A DNA stretch of 20,377 nt from Candidatus Dependentiae bacterium (GTDB lineage: Bacteria; Babelota; Babeliae; Babelales; UASB340). Of this stretch, positions 1-8,580 are shown piece after piece; the first letter of the stretch is position 1, and each line of letters starts with the position of its first letter. The DNA lies in assembly GCA_018897535.1 (NCBI GenBank), contig JAHIKO010000059.1, positions 1-20,377 on the forward strand. The letters run 5' to 3'. The position numbers were made by a program, and so were the translations under genes. Under the pieces are notes generated by a model. That model was not told the DNA's origin, ran no database searches, and saw only the letters and a program-made list of their open reading frames with translations.

Positions 1-1344
1 AGTTTTGCCTGCGGCAACGACAAATTGCGGTTGAGTTGGATCACAAAAATATAGTGTTGCACCATGGCCATTTATAGTTAAATTGTCATTTATTCTTATA
101 GTTTTTGTTGGATGAATTAGGCAACTGCATTCCAAATCGACATCAGCTGTTAATGGAGCATCATATAGAAAGGCACAAGGACATGTTTCAGGCGTAGGTG
201 ACGGTGAAGAACCGTTGGCACCGCAACATGTTTCTCTAACCGTACCGGTATTTAATACGGAAAAATGATGATGCGTCATTCCATCAATATCATTGCCCGG
301 TTGCCAAACGTGATCAACAAATATTGGTTTGTTTACCTTTAATTCACCGGGGCTTACAATCCTTGTATCAAGCCATAATGTTGTTCCATCTATTGTCAAA
401 GTTGCACTATTGTCAAATGTCCAATCATGTGTTTTTAATAAAAAAGTTGTCGTTCCTTCAACGTAGATACCGCCTTGATTCATTGTAATATCACCATCAA
501 GTTCAACATCCACATTTGACATATAAACAGTATTATTATCATTTAAAAAAACAAAACTTGAAGAATCGACACCCTTTAAATACAAGTCAGTCAAAGCCAG
601 CGTGGCATTATTTTTAAGTTCAAGCTGGCCACCGCCGGAAAGATCTAAAATATTTCCATTGCCATTTAAAATTGTATTTCCATTAAACGACCACTTATTA
701 TTTAAAATGGTTTTGCCGTTCAATTTTATTTCTTGTGCATCCTCAAAATTTAAAATAGAACTCCAAGTACTTTCTTTTCCGGGCAAATCAAGAGATTGTT
801 TGTTTAAAATTACGGTACCGGTTCCCAAAAGATATGTATCATCTGCCAAATGCAGATCATCTTCAAGTAATAACGTTCCACCGTTTAAATTTAAACTTTG
901 ATTAAGCTTACTTTGCAAGGCAACCGTTAAGCTTGTACTTGAATCAAAAAAATCAATAGTTGAATTAAATAAAGGCTGTCCTTCAAGTCTATTATTTTGC
1001 CCACTTATTTTTAATTGATTAATTACAGTTCCGGGCTGGGCATCAAACCTGCCGTTACCATTTAATTCTATTGAGTCAGCTCCGGAAACATTATATAACC
1101 CTGTCAACAAACCTTCATTTGTTTGAGTTAAAAAAATACCTTCGGAAAAATTTATATTTGAACCAACAATATTTGAGTTATCTCTTTTTTCAAGTGTTCC
1201 CGTCCAATTTGAGATTGTAGAACCTATATTAAGTTTTGCATTATTATTTAATCTAAACTTAGCATCTTGTCTTGAAAAACTTATTGTTGAATTTATATTT
1301 AAAACACAAAATATAAAATTAAAAATAAACAGACTCTTTCTCAT
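1..1344 (-). CDS. Secreted beta-helix surface protein, 5' part (runs off left edge)
   Basis: An uninterrupted reading frame of 448 codons begins at the ATG complementary to 1342-1344 and is still open at base 1, so the C-terminus is missing. The start is supported by a purine-rich AAGG/AAAGGG ribosome site just upstream and by a signal peptide (MRKSLFIFNFIFCVLNINS). From about residue 25 the protein consists of short beta-strand repeats rich in Asn, Gly, Leu and Thr, of the type L-x-L-x-x-x-x-T-L-x-L, typical of right-handed parallel beta-helices. A Cys-rich linker follows at 369-408 (CC at 373-374, then CPC and CSC, with a Ser-Pro-Thr-Pro stretch), after which a second beta-helix begins (LTINGHGATLYFCDP). 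The repeats resemble those of the minus-strand protein at the right edge, so the two are probably paralogues. A surface or adhesin-like role is inferred; no catalytic motif is visible. Base composition is less AT-rich than the neighbouring plus-strand operon. Confidence 0.8.
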   Translation of the reverse strand, partial: MRKSLFIFNFIFCVLNINSTISFSRQDAKFRLNNNAKLNIGSTISNWTGTLEKRDNSNIVGSNINFSEGIFLTQTNEGLLTGLYNVSGADSIELNGNGRFDAQPGTVINQLKISGQNNRLEGQPLFNSTIDFFDSSTSLTVALQSKLNQSLNLNGGTLLLEDDLHLADDTYLLGTGTVILNKQSLDLPGKESTWSSILNFEDAQEIKLNGKTILNNKWSFNGNTILNGNGNILDLSGGGQLELKNNATLALTDLYLKGVDSSSFVFLNDNNTVYMSNVDVELDGDITMNQGGIYVEGTTTFLLKTHDWTFDNSATLTIDGTTLWLDTRIVSPGELKVNKPIFVDHVWQPGNDIDGMTHHHFSVLNTGTVRETCCGANGSSPSPTPETCPCAFLYDAPLTADVDLECSCLIHPTKTIRINDNLTINGHGATLYFCDPTQPQFVVAAGKT

Positions 1345-1397
1345 CCCTTTTCCTTTTTTATTTACAGAATAGAAGAGTATAAAAATTGTGTCCAGAT

Positions 1398-1427
1398 ATT
1401 CTAGCAAACTATTTTTTAAAAATGCAA
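1398..1427 (-). promoter_or_regulatory. Putative promoter of the left beta-helix gene
   Basis: On the minus strand TTGCAT (complement of 1422-1427) is followed by an 18-base spacer and TAGAAT (complement of 1398-1403), preceded by an extended -10 TGC. Transcription would start near 1391, leaving a leader of about 45 bases. The spacer is two bases longer than in the five plus-strand promoters of this window. Confidence 0.5.
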
Positions 1428-1450
1428 AAAAATAAGAATAATGTTTAAAC

Positions 1451-1478
1451 TTGAAATTTGTTTCTCGATTGCTATAAT
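1451..1478 (+). promoter_or_regulatory. Promoter of the 1531-13918 operon
   Basis: TTGAAA (1451-1456), a 16-base spacer ending in TGC, and a perfect TATAAT (1473-1478) form a strong extended -10 promoter. Transcription would start near 1485. This lies downstream of the first in-frame ATG at 1441, so that codon cannot be the start of the following gene on this transcript. Confidence 0.75.
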
Positions 1479-1530
1479 CTCTTCTCGATCGTTTTGTATT
1501 AAATTTGGGGCTTTTAACGGGGCTTTTTAT

Positions 1531-2919
1531 ATGAAATTTTCAAAAAAAATTTTCTCTTTTATTATTTTTATAACATTTACACAATCAAATTATGCTACTC
1601 AAGGACTTGTGTTAAAAGGTACAACAGATCATCCAAACTTAGATTCGGAAAAAAGATTTAAACTTGCAAATACCCTTCGAGATACGAAAAAAACAAAAAC
1701 AAGCGATTTGAAAAAAAAAGAAAAAGAACTTGATAAATTAAATAAAATTAATGATATAAAAACTGAAATTGAAAATAGAAAAAAAGAAATAGAAAACAAC
1801 AAAAAAAATATCGAGACTTTAGAAAAAGGATTAGATGAACAAATAAAAGAACTTAAAACACAAGTCGGTACATTAAGTGACAAAAAAGAGGGTATCGATA
1901 ATAAACAAATAAAAGAAAACCTATTGAACCTTCAATTTATATATAAAGAAGAAAAAGAAAAAATAAAAGACCAAATAAATATCAAAAAACAGGAAATACA
2001 AAACAAAGAAACTGAATTAAAAAATCTTGAAGAAAATGATCAAATAAAAGATACATTAAAACAAGAAATTGATTCTTTAAAAGAAGAAATTACTGATGCT
2101 GATAAAAAGATTGCATTTCTTGATAAAGAAAAAGGAATTGGTGACGAATTAGCCCAATCAATATCCGGAATGAAATTAAGAGATACTACTATCGGAGACA
2201 ATTACTGGGAAGGAATAAAAAAGGGAACTACTCTTAGAGTAACAGGTGCCGTTGGAAAAGCTATTGGGAAAAATGTTGAAAGTTATAGCGAACAGGGAAT
2301 AGATCTTTTAATCGATGCCATTTCCAAATCAATAACAAACACATATAGATTTATCTTTCACAGAAATAAAGCCCCATTTACTCCGGCAGAAATAGAAGCC
2401 TGGAAAAAACTTATTACAAGTGACTTGGAAGAAATTAAAAAGATTTTAAGCAATGTAAACAAAGATTCATCAAGGGGGCTTGAAGAAAAAATTAGAGAAC
2501 TCGAAGAACAGGATGAAAATAAAGAAGAAGATGAATTTATAAATTTATGGTCTGAGTTTATAGAAGACATAGCAATAACTTGCCAAAGTTTGGTGATGGA
2601 AATTGAAAATCGATCTGCTTATTACAGTAAAAATAATAACGGTTTTGGAATAACAACATGTGCGCAAAGACTTAAAAGTAAACTCTTAAAAATAAGAAAA
2701 TGGTTATTAAGTGTTCAATCTGCAAAAGATTTTGCATCAATACAGGAAGTTAAACAAATAATGCCGGCAATGATCAAATCATTGGGATTGTATTTTGATA
2801 ACTTAGCTAACCAAACAAAACCATTAAAAAGCTCAGCATCATCTTCTTCAAGTTATTCATCTTCAAGTAGAAAAAATCGACATGCAGATGCTGATGATAT
2901 GCCATACCATGTAGTGTAA
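1531..2919 (+). CDS. Secreted coiled-coil protein of unknown function
   Basis: Product of 462 residues. I start it at 1531 rather than the in-frame ATG at 1441 because a promoter lies between them, AACGGGG (1516-1522) is a suitably spaced ribosome site, and the protein then begins with a clean signal peptide (MKFSKKIFSFIIFITFTQSN, cleaved near A22). Residues about 28-198 are a long, highly charged Lys/Glu/Asn coiled coil with Leu/Ile in heptad spacing. A compact C-terminal region follows, starting with a Gly/Lys-rich segment (GIKKG at 228-232, then TGAVGKAIGK) and a short amphipathic helix, and the protein ends in a Ser-rich tail with a His/Asp-rich last stretch. The order of features after the coil resembles the next gene, suggesting distant paralogy. 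It is the first gene of the operon. Function not recognised; a periplasmic or surface structural role is only a guess. Confidence 0.75.
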   Translation: MKFSKKIFSFIIFITFTQSNYATQGLVLKGTTDHPNLDSEKRFKLANTLRDTKKTKTSDLKKKEKELDKLNKINDIKTEIENRKKEIENNKKNIETLEKGLDEQIKELKTQVGTLSDKKEGIDNKQIKENLLNLQFIYKEEKEKIKDQINIKKQEIQNKETELKNLEENDQIKDTLKQEIDSLKEEITDADKKIAFLDKEKGIGDELAQSISGMKLRDTTIGDNYWEGIKKGTTLRVTGAVGKAIGKNVESYSEQGIDLLIDAISKSITNTYRFIFHRNKAPFTPAEIEAWKKLITSDLEEIKKILSNVNKDSSRGLEEKIRELEEQDENKEEDEFINLWSEFIEDIAITCQSLVMEIENRSAYYSKNNNGFGITTCAQRLKSKLLKIRKWLLSVQSAKDFASIQEVKQIMPAMIKSLGLYFDNLANQTKPLKSSASSSSSYSSSSRKNRHADADDMPYHVV

Positions 2920-2930
2920 AATTTGAAATT

Positions 2931-3803
2931 ATGCTTTTAATAAATAAAAAAAGCTTATTTATATTTATTTTATTTTTTATAAATCAAATAAATATAAATG
3001 CAGCAGAATTAAAAATAATAAATATCGAAGAGATCAATAAAAAAACTGAATATTTTAAAAATATTTTAGGACCAAAACAAAATATTAAAAAAGCTATTTA
3101 TTTAACGTCTGCCACAGTTTTAACAATTGGAATTTCATATCTTGGATATAATTATTGGAAAGCATATAAACAAAATCAGAAAGATTCAAACAATAGTGAA
3201 TCAAAAATCCAAGAAGAACCCGAAAATAATTCTGAAATAAATATAAAAATTAAAGAAAAAGATAATCTTGGTTTGTATGGTTTTAGCAAGGGGCTTAATA
3301 AAGGGCTTACATTATCAATTGCAAGCCTGGTTATTATTATGGGATCAAGATCATTAGACTTCTTGGTAAATAATTTGATAAATTTTTTTAATTTAAAAGA
3401 ACATGAACATTTTTTAAAAATAAACGAAAATATTTCTTCCAGTCTTGAACATATGCAAATAATATTTTCTATAAATAATGAAAAGTGCTTTAAAGAAGAA
3501 GTTGTGGATAGTTGCAACTATTTTACAGAAAATTTGGAAAATCTACTGGCCATTACAAATTTTTTATCAATAAAAAAGCTTAATCAAATTAATAATTACC
3601 AAACATTGAAAAGTAGCCAAGAATTAATTGTAAAAAAATATTTAATATTTTTAGAACAATTAAAAGTAATCTTAGAACAAAACAATAAACCTGAATATTT
3701 TGATGAGACTGATGCAAAAAATATATGGCCACAGTTTAAAGAATTAAACAATCAAATATTTAGATTTATAAAACTTTGCGATTCTATTTTATATGAAAAT
3801 TAA
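2931..3803 (+). CDS. Secreted/membrane protein of unknown function
   Basis: Product of 290 residues starting 11 bases after the previous stop, with only a weak ribosome site (TTGAAATT), as is usual inside this operon. It has an N-terminal signal peptide (residues 1-25, cleavage near INA-AELK), a hydrophobic segment at about 55-74 (possible membrane helix), a Glu/Asn/Ser-rich linker at 84-110, and a second hydrophobic stretch at about 126-152 preceded by a G-x-x-K-G motif (GFSKGLNKG). The C-terminal 130 residues are predicted helical, with two Cys (in EKCFKEEVVDSCNYF) that could form a disulfide outside the cytoplasm. The GxxKG segment and the helical C-terminus resemble the preceding gene. 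Function not recognised. Its stop lies beyond the start of the next gene, so the two are translationally linked. Confidence 0.72.
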   Translation: MLLINKKSLFIFILFFINQININAAELKIINIEEINKKTEYFKNILGPKQNIKKAIYLTSATVLTIGISYLGYNYWKAYKQNQKDSNNSESKIQEEPENNSEINIKIKEKDNLGLYGFSKGLNKGLTLSIASLVIIMGSRSLDFLVNNLINFFNLKEHEHFLKINENISSSLEHMQIIFSINNEKCFKEEVVDSCNYFTENLENLLAITNFLSIKKLNQINNYQTLKSSQELIVKKYLIFLEQLKVILEQNNKPEYFDETDAKNIWPQFKELNNQIFRFIKLCDSILYEN

Positions 3804-4764
3804 AATAATTATTTTCTTAACATTATTAATATTTAATATAAATGCTGACAAACCAGACAATTTTGAGGCCAACGATCAAGATTTCTTAAAACTTATCGAT
3901 AATCTTTTTGATGTAGAAGAAATGGACGAAAAAATTCAAAATAACAAAATACTAAGCAACATTAATATTAAAGAAAAAGTTGAAGAAAAATCCGCTAAAA
4001 CTTTTTCAAATTTTTTAGAACACTTTAACAAATATTATCCAAGAGTATTTTTAATAAGAGAAAAATTTTTAACAAATATGACAGCCGAAAATATCGCAAT
4101 GTTATTTGAAAAGATTGTAAACACAATTGCATATAAACCCTATTTTTATGTAGAAGAATTATTTACAGTATTATATAAAAAATTAAATTTAAATGAAAAA
4201 ATCGAATGGCAAAAAAATCAATACAATATCGAATTATTAGAAGAAAAATTCAAAAATAGTAATATAAAAAATATAATTATAAATAATAATGGTTTTGAAG
4301 AATTCATAGCAGATCAGCTTTCATTTTTTCATGAATTTTTAAAATACGCAAAAATTGATATAAATACAAAAATAGTATTTTACGAAAAAAATAAAATCCA
4401 AATTACTACAAAAAGTAGATTGAATAAAGATCTAAACCAACAAACAGAAACTTTAATTAATTACTGGGCAAAAAATAATATAAAAATACATCTTGATTTT
4501 TATGAACTTTGCTTTGATTATTGGTCAAGACTTTTTATAAAAGCAATTTGTACACAAGATCTAAAAAAAGCCAATAGATTTATAAACGATCTAAAAAAAA
4601 TTGCGACTTTTGCAAAAAACAATGCTTTAATAAACGAATTTTTAAATAAATATAATGAACTTCAATCTTTATTAAAAAAAGAACACTACTCGAAAAAATT
4701 TGAAATTTTAATGCACGACAAAGAATTTGCAGATATTTTGGAATATCATGGAATTACAGCATGA
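3793..4764 (+). CDS. Secreted protein of unknown function
   Basis: Product of 323 residues. It overlaps the previous gene by 11 bases and the next by the 4 bases ATGA, so it is part of a translationally coupled run. A short signal peptide is clear (MKIKIIIFLTLLIFNINA, cleaved before DKPD). The mature part has no further long hydrophobic segment and is helical in appearance, rich in Lys, Asn, Phe and Tyr, with aromatic clusters (YYPRVF, YKPYFYVEE, LDFYELCFDYWSRLF). It is therefore probably a soluble exported protein. I recognise no catalytic motif or family; the only firm statements are export and operon membership. Confidence 0.72.
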   Translation: MKIKIIIFLTLLIFNINADKPDNFEANDQDFLKLIDNLFDVEEMDEKIQNNKILSNINIKEKVEEKSAKTFSNFLEHFNKYYPRVFLIREKFLTNMTAENIAMLFEKIVNTIAYKPYFYVEELFTVLYKKLNLNEKIEWQKNQYNIELLEEKFKNSNIKNIIINNNGFEEFIADQLSFFHEFLKYAKIDINTKIVFYEKNKIQITTKSRLNKDLNQQTETLINYWAKNNIKIHLDFYELCFDYWSRLFIKAICTQDLKKANRFINDLKKIATFAKNNALINEFLNKYNELQSLLKKEHYSKKFEILMHDKEFADILEYHGITA

Positions 4765-7700
4765 GAAACAAAATTAAACTTTTTTTTATACTCTTTTTTA
4801 TATTTTGTTTTCAAGAATTATATAACAACAATCAAGAATTGACTGACAATGCAAACAGTTCATTTATTGAAAATTTTATAAAAGATTACGGTTTTAAACC
4901 ACGAGATCGCTACACTCATGAATATAATTCTGCAATTTTAAATAAAACATCGATAAGCTTGGATGAACTTGAAAATACACTTAGAACTTACAATTTTACA
5001 CTTTCAGGAAGAATAGTTTTAACGGGATATGAAGAACAAGCATTCCCTTCATATTTTTATAGATTTAAAAATCCACAAATTAACGATGAAGCACAGTCAA
5101 AAATAAACTCAGGTTGGACATTAAAATTGCACAATCTTTTTGGATTTTTAACCGGTTTTTTATTTAAAAATATAAATTATTACTCAAATATCTGGCTAAA
5201 AGATACGGATAAAATAATAGAACATATTGATTCCAATGACATTGAAATATTTGATAATCAAGCAAATATTATACATGAACATGCATTTTCAACAGCTTTG
5301 AATTTTATGAGTAATTCTGAATTTGAAATTCTAAAAAATTTAAAACAACAAAATTACAAAAAAATTACAACTGAATTAATAAAATTTTGGACCACACTTT
5401 ACGATAAAGATGTTAAAGTTGGTGGGTACAAATCGGCAGCAACGCAAGATATATTATTTTCAATTGAATATGCAAATCACATTTTACGATCAGCTTTGCC
5501 GTTAATAAAATGGTTTGTAGGCCCCGATATTACGTATCCAATAGAAACAAGCATTATACAATCCGGACAAGCAACCAAGCATGCACAAAAATTTACAAAA
5601 ATTATGTATGACAAATTAACCCCAATAGCCAAGAAGCCAACCGTTTATATTTTTTGTAGCTTTGTGGACGGTGTTGGAAAAAGTACACTCTTGGGAAACA
5701 TAAAAAATTATTCCAAATATAATACAAATATAGAAAATTATGAAAGAGTTGATAATTCATCATCACAACTAGCAGATTTATTTCAATTAAAAGAAAATGT
5801 TTTTATAGCAGACTTACCGGCACAAGTCAGTCATTTTACATATAAACCTGATGGTTACGTTTATGTAAATATCGGCCGAGAAAAAGATTTTGATAAAAAA
5901 AATATTGAAGATCTTGAAAGCTACGTTCTAAATAACAAAGAAAATCTTGAAATTATTTTTAATCAAAAAATAAATTTGGTAAAAAACATTATAAATAAAT
6001 CCGGTTTTTTATCGCCTGAATTAAACGATAAAAAAGAAGCTCAAAATGCATTTATTAAAAATTTAATATTAATTAAAAAGCTCGAAACAAATCGTTGGAT
6101 AGGCTTTTCAAAAGATAATAACGAATATATTTTTAATAAATTTAACCCAACTGAAATACGAATTTTAACACCATTAAAAATAGTTCAATCCGAAGGACTT
6201 AAAAATATTGAATCGGAACAAATGCTATTTTTAAAAGGTATAAAATTTCCAATATCCTATAATAATTTTATCGAAGATTTAGTTACAAAATTAAAATCAC
6301 AAAATATAGAAAATATAATTTTTGTAGACTTTACAAGCATGTACCCAAGATCTTCAAGAGAAAATGTACGAATTAATTATCTAATTCAACAGCTTTGTCT
6401 AATCGATAAAAATTTTGATCCGGAATTAAGTATGTACCGAAATTTTATAAGTGATTCGGAATTACTGGCATTACTTCAAAATAAAGATAATAAAGAAAAA
6501 ATTACAAATGCACTTGAACTTGAAACACTTACAAGGCTTTCTCTTTTAAACATAATAAATAAACAAGATAGAAGCGATTTACATGGAATAAAATTTGAAA
6601 ATCTCACACCTGAAATAATAATTCAAATAAATAATATAGAAAAAGTAAATAAAGATAAACTTAAAATATTAACTCAAGAGAAAGTAAAAACTGAAAGTAT
6701 AAACCTTGATAAATTATACGGTAAAACTAAAAACTATTTAAACATACAACAACTATCACTTTCAAATTTGGTATTATTTTCAAAATATTTAACCAATTTG
6801 TATTCAAATAATATATTAAATGAAGAATTAAGAACTTTATGGCAAGAACCTGATTTTTTTGCGAATAAAGAAAAAATAAACACATTTTTTTCACTTAATT
6901 TAGCATGCAAAGACGAAAATTTACTTACACCCATGATAATTCAACTGAGACATTTTTGGTATTCTGCAATTATAAACTTATATAATGCAAAAGTTATTAA
7001 CTCCGAATATTTGAGACTTGATAATCCTGTTGAAAATATCACCCCATTATTTTTAAATTACGGACTTTCCAACAAAATATGTTTAATTCAAAATATCTAT
7101 CCCAAATACGAAAAATTATATTATCAAGATGACGACGACGAAGAAAATAATAACAAAAAAAATAAATTTGATTATTTAAAAAATTACTTTTTTAAATATA
7201 AAAAGCCATACATTGTAAATATTAATGACAAAAAATATATTTCTTTTGATAAAGAGTATGAAGCAACAAATATTGGTGCTTTTGCTTTTGATAATAATAA
7301 TTCAAAAATAGCCAAAAATAAAAAATCTGCCGTAACATTTGTCGTTCAAAAGTACAAAAAAAATAAATCGGCAGACAAAGTAATTACAACATCCAAGCTT
7401 TATAAAAAACTTAAAAAAAGTTATATCTGGGAACGTGAACATAAAAAATTGCTCAAATCGGCAAAAAAGCTTTTACAAAAAAATAGCGCTCAAAAGAAAT
7501 CTGACAAAAAAGATGAGTTACAAAATAGTAAATTATCATCAGAAAAAAATACTGTTCAGTTTGGCAATCCTGAACAAATACCCGTGCTTCAACTTATTAT
7601 AAGATTGCTTGCAACGGTTGAAATGATCTTAAAAGATCCGGATGCAGAAATTGCTTGTCGATTTAATAACAAAAAAGATTTTAAAGCTACAGTTAAACTT

Positions 7701-7817
7701 TTGGAAAATGTGACTTTACCAAACTATTTTGGTATTATCTACGAAAATAAATTGTTTGAAAATTATGATACGGTTGAACCTTACCCTTCATGGGCTGCTT
7801 GGGAAAATTTATTATGA
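4761..7817 (+). CDS. Large exported P-loop protein
   Basis: Product of 1018 residues, starting in an ATGA overlap. The N-terminus is a signal peptide or membrane anchor (FFILFFIFCF core, residues 8-17). Near the centre a hydrophobic strand (TVYIFC) leads into F301-V-D-G-V-G-K-S-T309, a Walker A loop of the DGxGKST kind seen in thymidylate kinase-like and other nucleotide kinases; the usual first Gly/Ala is Phe. Two strands ending in Asp follow, IAD351LP and IIFVD523FTSMYP, each a candidate Walker B or metal-binding site. An acidic stretch (DDDDEE) lies near residue 795 and a Lys-rich region at about 860-930. No other NTPase signature was recognised, so substrate and reaction are unknown. An exported P-loop enzyme is unusual because ATP is scarce outside the cytoplasm; host-directed activity is an inference. 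The C-terminal end overlaps the next gene by ATGA. Confidence 0.7.
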   Translation: MRNKIKLFFILFFIFCFQELYNNNQELTDNANSSFIENFIKDYGFKPRDRYTHEYNSAILNKTSISLDELENTLRTYNFTLSGRIVLTGYEEQAFPSYFYRFKNPQINDEAQSKINSGWTLKLHNLFGFLTGFLFKNINYYSNIWLKDTDKIIEHIDSNDIEIFDNQANIIHEHAFSTALNFMSNSEFEILKNLKQQNYKKITTELIKFWTTLYDKDVKVGGYKSAATQDILFSIEYANHILRSALPLIKWFVGPDITYPIETSIIQSGQATKHAQKFTKIMYDKLTPIAKKPTVYIFCSFVDGVGKSTLLGNIKNYSKYNTNIENYERVDNSSSQLADLFQLKENVFIADLPAQVSHFTYKPDGYVYVNIGREKDFDKKNIEDLESYVLNNKENLEIIFNQKINLVKNIINKSGFLSPELNDKKEAQNAFIKNLILIKKLETNRWIGFSKDNNEYIFNKFNPTEIRILTPLKIVQSEGLKNIESEQMLFLKGIKFPISYNNFIEDLVTKLKSQNIENIIFVDFTSMYPRSSRENVRINYLIQQLCLIDKNFDPELSMYRNFISDSELLALLQNKDNKEKITNALELETLTRLSLLNIINKQDRSDLHGIKFENLTPEIIIQINNIEKVNKDKLKILTQEKVKTESINLDKLYGKTKNYLNIQQLSLSNLVLFSKYLTNLYSNNILNEELRTLWQEPDFFANKEKINTFFSLNLACKDENLLTPMIIQLRHFWYSAIINLYNAKVINSEYLRLDNPVENITPLFLNYGLSNKICLIQNIYPKYEKLYYQDDDDEENNNKKNKFDYLKNYFFKYKKPYIVNINDKKYISFDKEYEATNIGAFAFDNNNSKIAKNKKSAVTFVVQKYKKNKSADKVITTSKLYKKLKKSYIWEREHKKLLKSAKKLLQKNSAQKKSDKKDELQNSKLSSEKNTVQFGNPEQIPVLQLIIRLLATVEMILKDPDAEIACRFNNKKDFKATVKLLENVTLPNYFGIIYENKLFENYDTVEPYPSWAAWENLL

Positions 7818-8566
7818 AAAATATAAAAATATATAGCGCGCTACTTCTTTTAATTTTAATTCTAAATACTAAAATTTTTGCAAATTCAACAAATCAAATC
7901 GATTATAGTTTTGAAAATAACTGGGGTAAATACACAGTTGCAACAGCTGCCATACTTACCGCCGCAACTATTTATTACTACCACGATAAAGAAAAACCAC
8001 AATTTATAGAAAATATTTTGGATACAATAAAAGCCAATCCCAAAAAATCTATTGCTATTGCGGCTATAATTTCTTCAGGATTAATTTCTGGCTACATTTA
8101 TTCTAAACCAAACAATCAATTTATTTCAGAAATACCATGGATCAACGATTTTTTAAAATCCAATGGGATAAAAACAATTGAGTCTGTAGAAAATGTAATA
8201 AAAGCATTCGATCTAAGTTTAAAAAATGAAAGTATGCACAACACTACATTTGATCTTTGCGCAAAAAGAGCATTTAATTCAGATCACAGACAAACTCTTT
8301 ATTTAATAGCATACGAACTTTATTCTTTACATATCCCAAAAGACATTTCAGAAATTAATAAAAATTTTACAAGCCAGCTGAAAGAAAAATACAACATAAA
8401 AACTACAAAGGATTTACACTTTTTCAAAACTACAGTTTGCGAATTTGATGAAGAGGCAGAAGAATATTATACAAAAAACAAATTAAATTTCGGGTTGCTT
8501 CATGATGAATTATATGGAAAATATATGGATAAATCCAAATATAAAAAACCTAAAAAAATTATCTGA
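7814..8566 (+). CDS. Small secreted two-TM protein, WGKY family
   Basis: Product of 250 residues. I choose the ATG at 7814 rather than the in-frame ATG at 7790: it gives an ATGA overlap with the upstream stop and puts the signal peptide (KNIKIYSALLLLILILNTK) at the N-terminus. After cleavage near A24 the sequence NNWGKY (35-40) precedes a hydrophobic Ala-rich segment (41-56). A second segment (79-96) follows the motif KANPKK. The remaining 150 residues are charged and helical with two Cys (149 and 209) and a basic C-terminus. The WGKY motif recurs in the proteins at 15986 and 17499, and the Pro-preceded second segment in those at 14559, 15146 and 15986. Probably inserted in the inner membrane with an exported or cytoplasmic tail; topology unknown. 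Function not recognised. Confidence 0.72.
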   Translation: MKNIKIYSALLLLILILNTKIFANSTNQIDYSFENNWGKYTVATAAILTAATIYYYHDKEKPQFIENILDTIKANPKKSIAIAAIISSGLISGYIYSKPNNQFISEIPWINDFLKSNGIKTIESVENVIKAFDLSLKNESMHNTTFDLCAKRAFNSDHRQTLYLIAYELYSLHIPKDISEINKNFTSQLKEKYNIKTTKDLHFFKTTVCEFDEEAEEYYTKNKLNFGLLHDELYGKYMDKSKYKKPKKII

Positions 8567-8580
8567 AAATTAACTTAATA

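Noticed and set aside
259..273. His triplet in the left beta-helix protein (residues 358-360) as a metal site
   Set aside because: Three adjacent His alone, with no other ligand pattern, is not enough to claim metal binding.
602..901. Plus-strand 99-residue reading frame
   Set aside because: It lies antisense inside the left-edge beta-helix gene, which is open over 448 codons with a signal peptide; the plus frame has no ribosome site and an unnatural composition.
4761..4815. Lipoprotein signal in the P-loop protein (Cys16)
   Set aside because: The residues before Cys (FFIF) do not match a lipobox and Cys is followed by Phe; left as an ordinary signal peptide or anchor.
7790..7813. Upstream ATG for the 250-residue gene
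   Set aside because: It would place eight extra residues before the signal peptide and a longer overlap; the ATGA at 7814 fits the operon pattern better.
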